Positions 6,658 to 7,576 of a stretch of 7,576 nt of DNA are shown piece after piece (position 1 is the stretch's first letter; each line of letters starts with the position of its first letter). Origin of the DNA: an uncultured Eubacteriales bacterium (GTDB lineage: Bacteria > Bacillota > Clostridia > Lachnospirales > Anaerotignaceae); NCBI GenBank assembly GCA_902406135.1, contig CABPCX010000080.1, forward strand, positions 1 through 7,576. Reading direction: 5' to 3'. The notes below the pieces were generated by a model. That model saw only the letters and a list, made by a program, of their open reading frames with translations. It was not told the DNA's origin and did not search any database. The position numbers and the translations under genes were made by a program.

Positions 6658-7576
6658 TTAATATCCTATATTGCCTACACCAAGATAAGATTCAGGGCTG
6701 ACAGGTGAACCGTTTACACGTACCTCAAAGTGGCAGTGGTTACCTGTTGAGTTTCCTGTACTTCCTATTTTTGCTATCTGCTGTCCACGGCTTACAACAT
6801 CGCCTTTAGATACTGTAAGGCTTGAGTTATGTCCGTAAAGGGTAACAAGTCCGTTTCCGTGGTTAATCATTACTGTATTTCCATATCCTCTCATCCATCC
6901 GGCATATATTACCGTACCGGCTTCTGCTGCAACTACAGCTGCGCCGTATGATGCAGGAATATCGTAACCTGTATGGAATTCTCTTCCTGTACCTATGGGC
7001 TTATCTCTTGTAACGAATCCGCTTGAAAGGCTTGAGCTTGATGCAGCCCTTGAAGGTACCGGCCAGTTGAGCTGTCCGCCGGTATATACGTATGTAGACT
7101 TAGACGATGACTGCTCTGCAAGAAGCTGGTTGATTAACTGTGTTGCTTCCTGGCTGGCTTTTTCGTTGCTGGCAATCAGCTGGTTATACTTTTCTTCATC
7201 CTGAGCATAGGATGCAATAAGAGCTTCTTTTTCAGCTACAACAGCATTAAGGCTGTCCATTTTTTCCTGAGCTACACCAAGAAGATATTCTGACATTTCT
7301 TTTTCTTCAGCTATTTCTTCTGTTCTTGTTTTGATTTCATTCTGTGTCTCTGTAAGCTCATTAAGTATATTGTTGTCGTATGCCATAATATCTTCAATGT
7401 ACTGAAGACGTCTTACCATATCGGAAAAACTTTCTGCACTTAAAAGAATGTCTAAATAACTAAGCTGGCTGTTCTCATAGAAAAATCTCATTCTTCCGGA
7501 GAAGGCAACAAACTGTTCTTCTCTTTTCTGAGTTGCTTCTTCAAGAGCTTTTTCGGAAGCCTCAAGTCTGGCTGTA
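6658..7576 (-). CDS. Coiled-coil M23 family peptidoglycan endopeptidase (5' end cut off by window edge)
   Basis: A secreted-type cell-wall hydrolase of the PcsB/CwlO/EnvC-like layout. The frame stays open through the right edge, so the ATG at 7491 is internal; 305 residues are visible and the signal peptide and first coiled coil lie outside. The N-terminal visible part (about 1-160) is a long Glu/Lys/Gln-rich coiled coil containing FYENSQLSYLDILLSAESFSDMVRRL, a segment typical of the coiled-coil domain of PcsB-like hydrolases. A Ser-rich linker follows, then the LytM/M23 domain (about 170-300). The zinc and catalytic residues are intact: HTGYD (H201, D205), YGH (H249) and HCH (H280, H282), so it should be an active metallo-endopeptidase that cuts peptide cross-links rather than a degenerate activator such as EnvC. 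Such enzymes often act in division or growth under FtsEX control, but no ftsEX gene is in view. It is convergent with the transporter operon and shares no visible function with it. Confidence 0.94.
   Translation of the reverse strand, partial: TARLEASEKALEEATQKREEQFVAFSGRMRFFYENSQLSYLDILLSAESFSDMVRRLQYIEDIMAYDNNILNELTETQNEIKTRTEEIAEEKEMSEYLLGVAQEKMDSLNAVVAEKEALIASYAQDEEKYNQLIASNEKASQEATQLINQLLAEQSSSKSTYVYTGGQLNWPVPSRAASSSSLSSGFVTRDKPIGTGREFHTGYDIPASYGAAVVAAEAGTVIYAGWMRGYGNTVMINHGNGLVTLYGHNSSLTVSKGDVVSRGQQIAKIGSTGNSTGNHCHFEVRVNGSPVSPESYLGVGNIGY

Noticed and set aside
6658..7491. Complete M23 peptidase starting at the ATG at 7491
   Set aside because: The same frame continues without stop to the right edge with coiled-coil sequence typical of the family, so this Met is internal and the gene is partial.

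Overview
The window (7,576 bases, AT-rich, with short leaders, purine-rich Shine-Dalgarno sites and intrinsic terminators) looks like a chromosomal piece of a low-GC Firmicute. Codon style and gene families suggest a gut-type Clostridia, possibly Lachnospiraceae; this assignment is inference. No mobile element, CRISPR array, tRNA or rRNA is visible.

Layout. (1) Positions 1-1395, plus strand: the 3' two thirds of an EF-G-type translation GTPase paralogue, closed by a strong terminator. (2) Positions 1578-2378, minus strand: a MerR/BmrR-type activator with its own terminator, convergent with the EF-G gene. (3) Positions 2388-2545: a divergent control region holding a standard sigma-A promoter for the regulator and, facing the other way, a typical MerR-dependent promoter (-35 and -10 boxes 19 bp apart with a dyad between them). 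(4) Positions 2546-6473, plus strand: a three-gene operon of a PLP-dependent enzyme of the cystathionine gamma-synthase / methionine gamma-lyase family, a major facilitator transporter and a sodium:solute symporter. A hairpin lies between the two transporter genes and a terminator follows the last. (5) Positions 6658-7576, minus strand: the 3' part of a coiled-coil M23 cell-wall peptidase, convergent with the operon.

The part most worth attention is the regulator-enzyme-two-transporter module at 1578-6473. The promoter architecture ties the regulator to the operon. The enzyme keeps its PLP-anchoring residues but departs from family rules at the active site: Phe replaces the conserved Tyr, the residues used by methionine gamma-lyase for substrate choice differ, and the conserved HPA(S/T)MTH loop segment is missing. 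A reasonable model is uptake of an amino acid or thiol-type compound by one carrier, PLP-dependent cleavage or conversion, and exchange or export of a product by the other carrier, induced when the regulator binds a ligand. The substrate cannot be read from the sequence.
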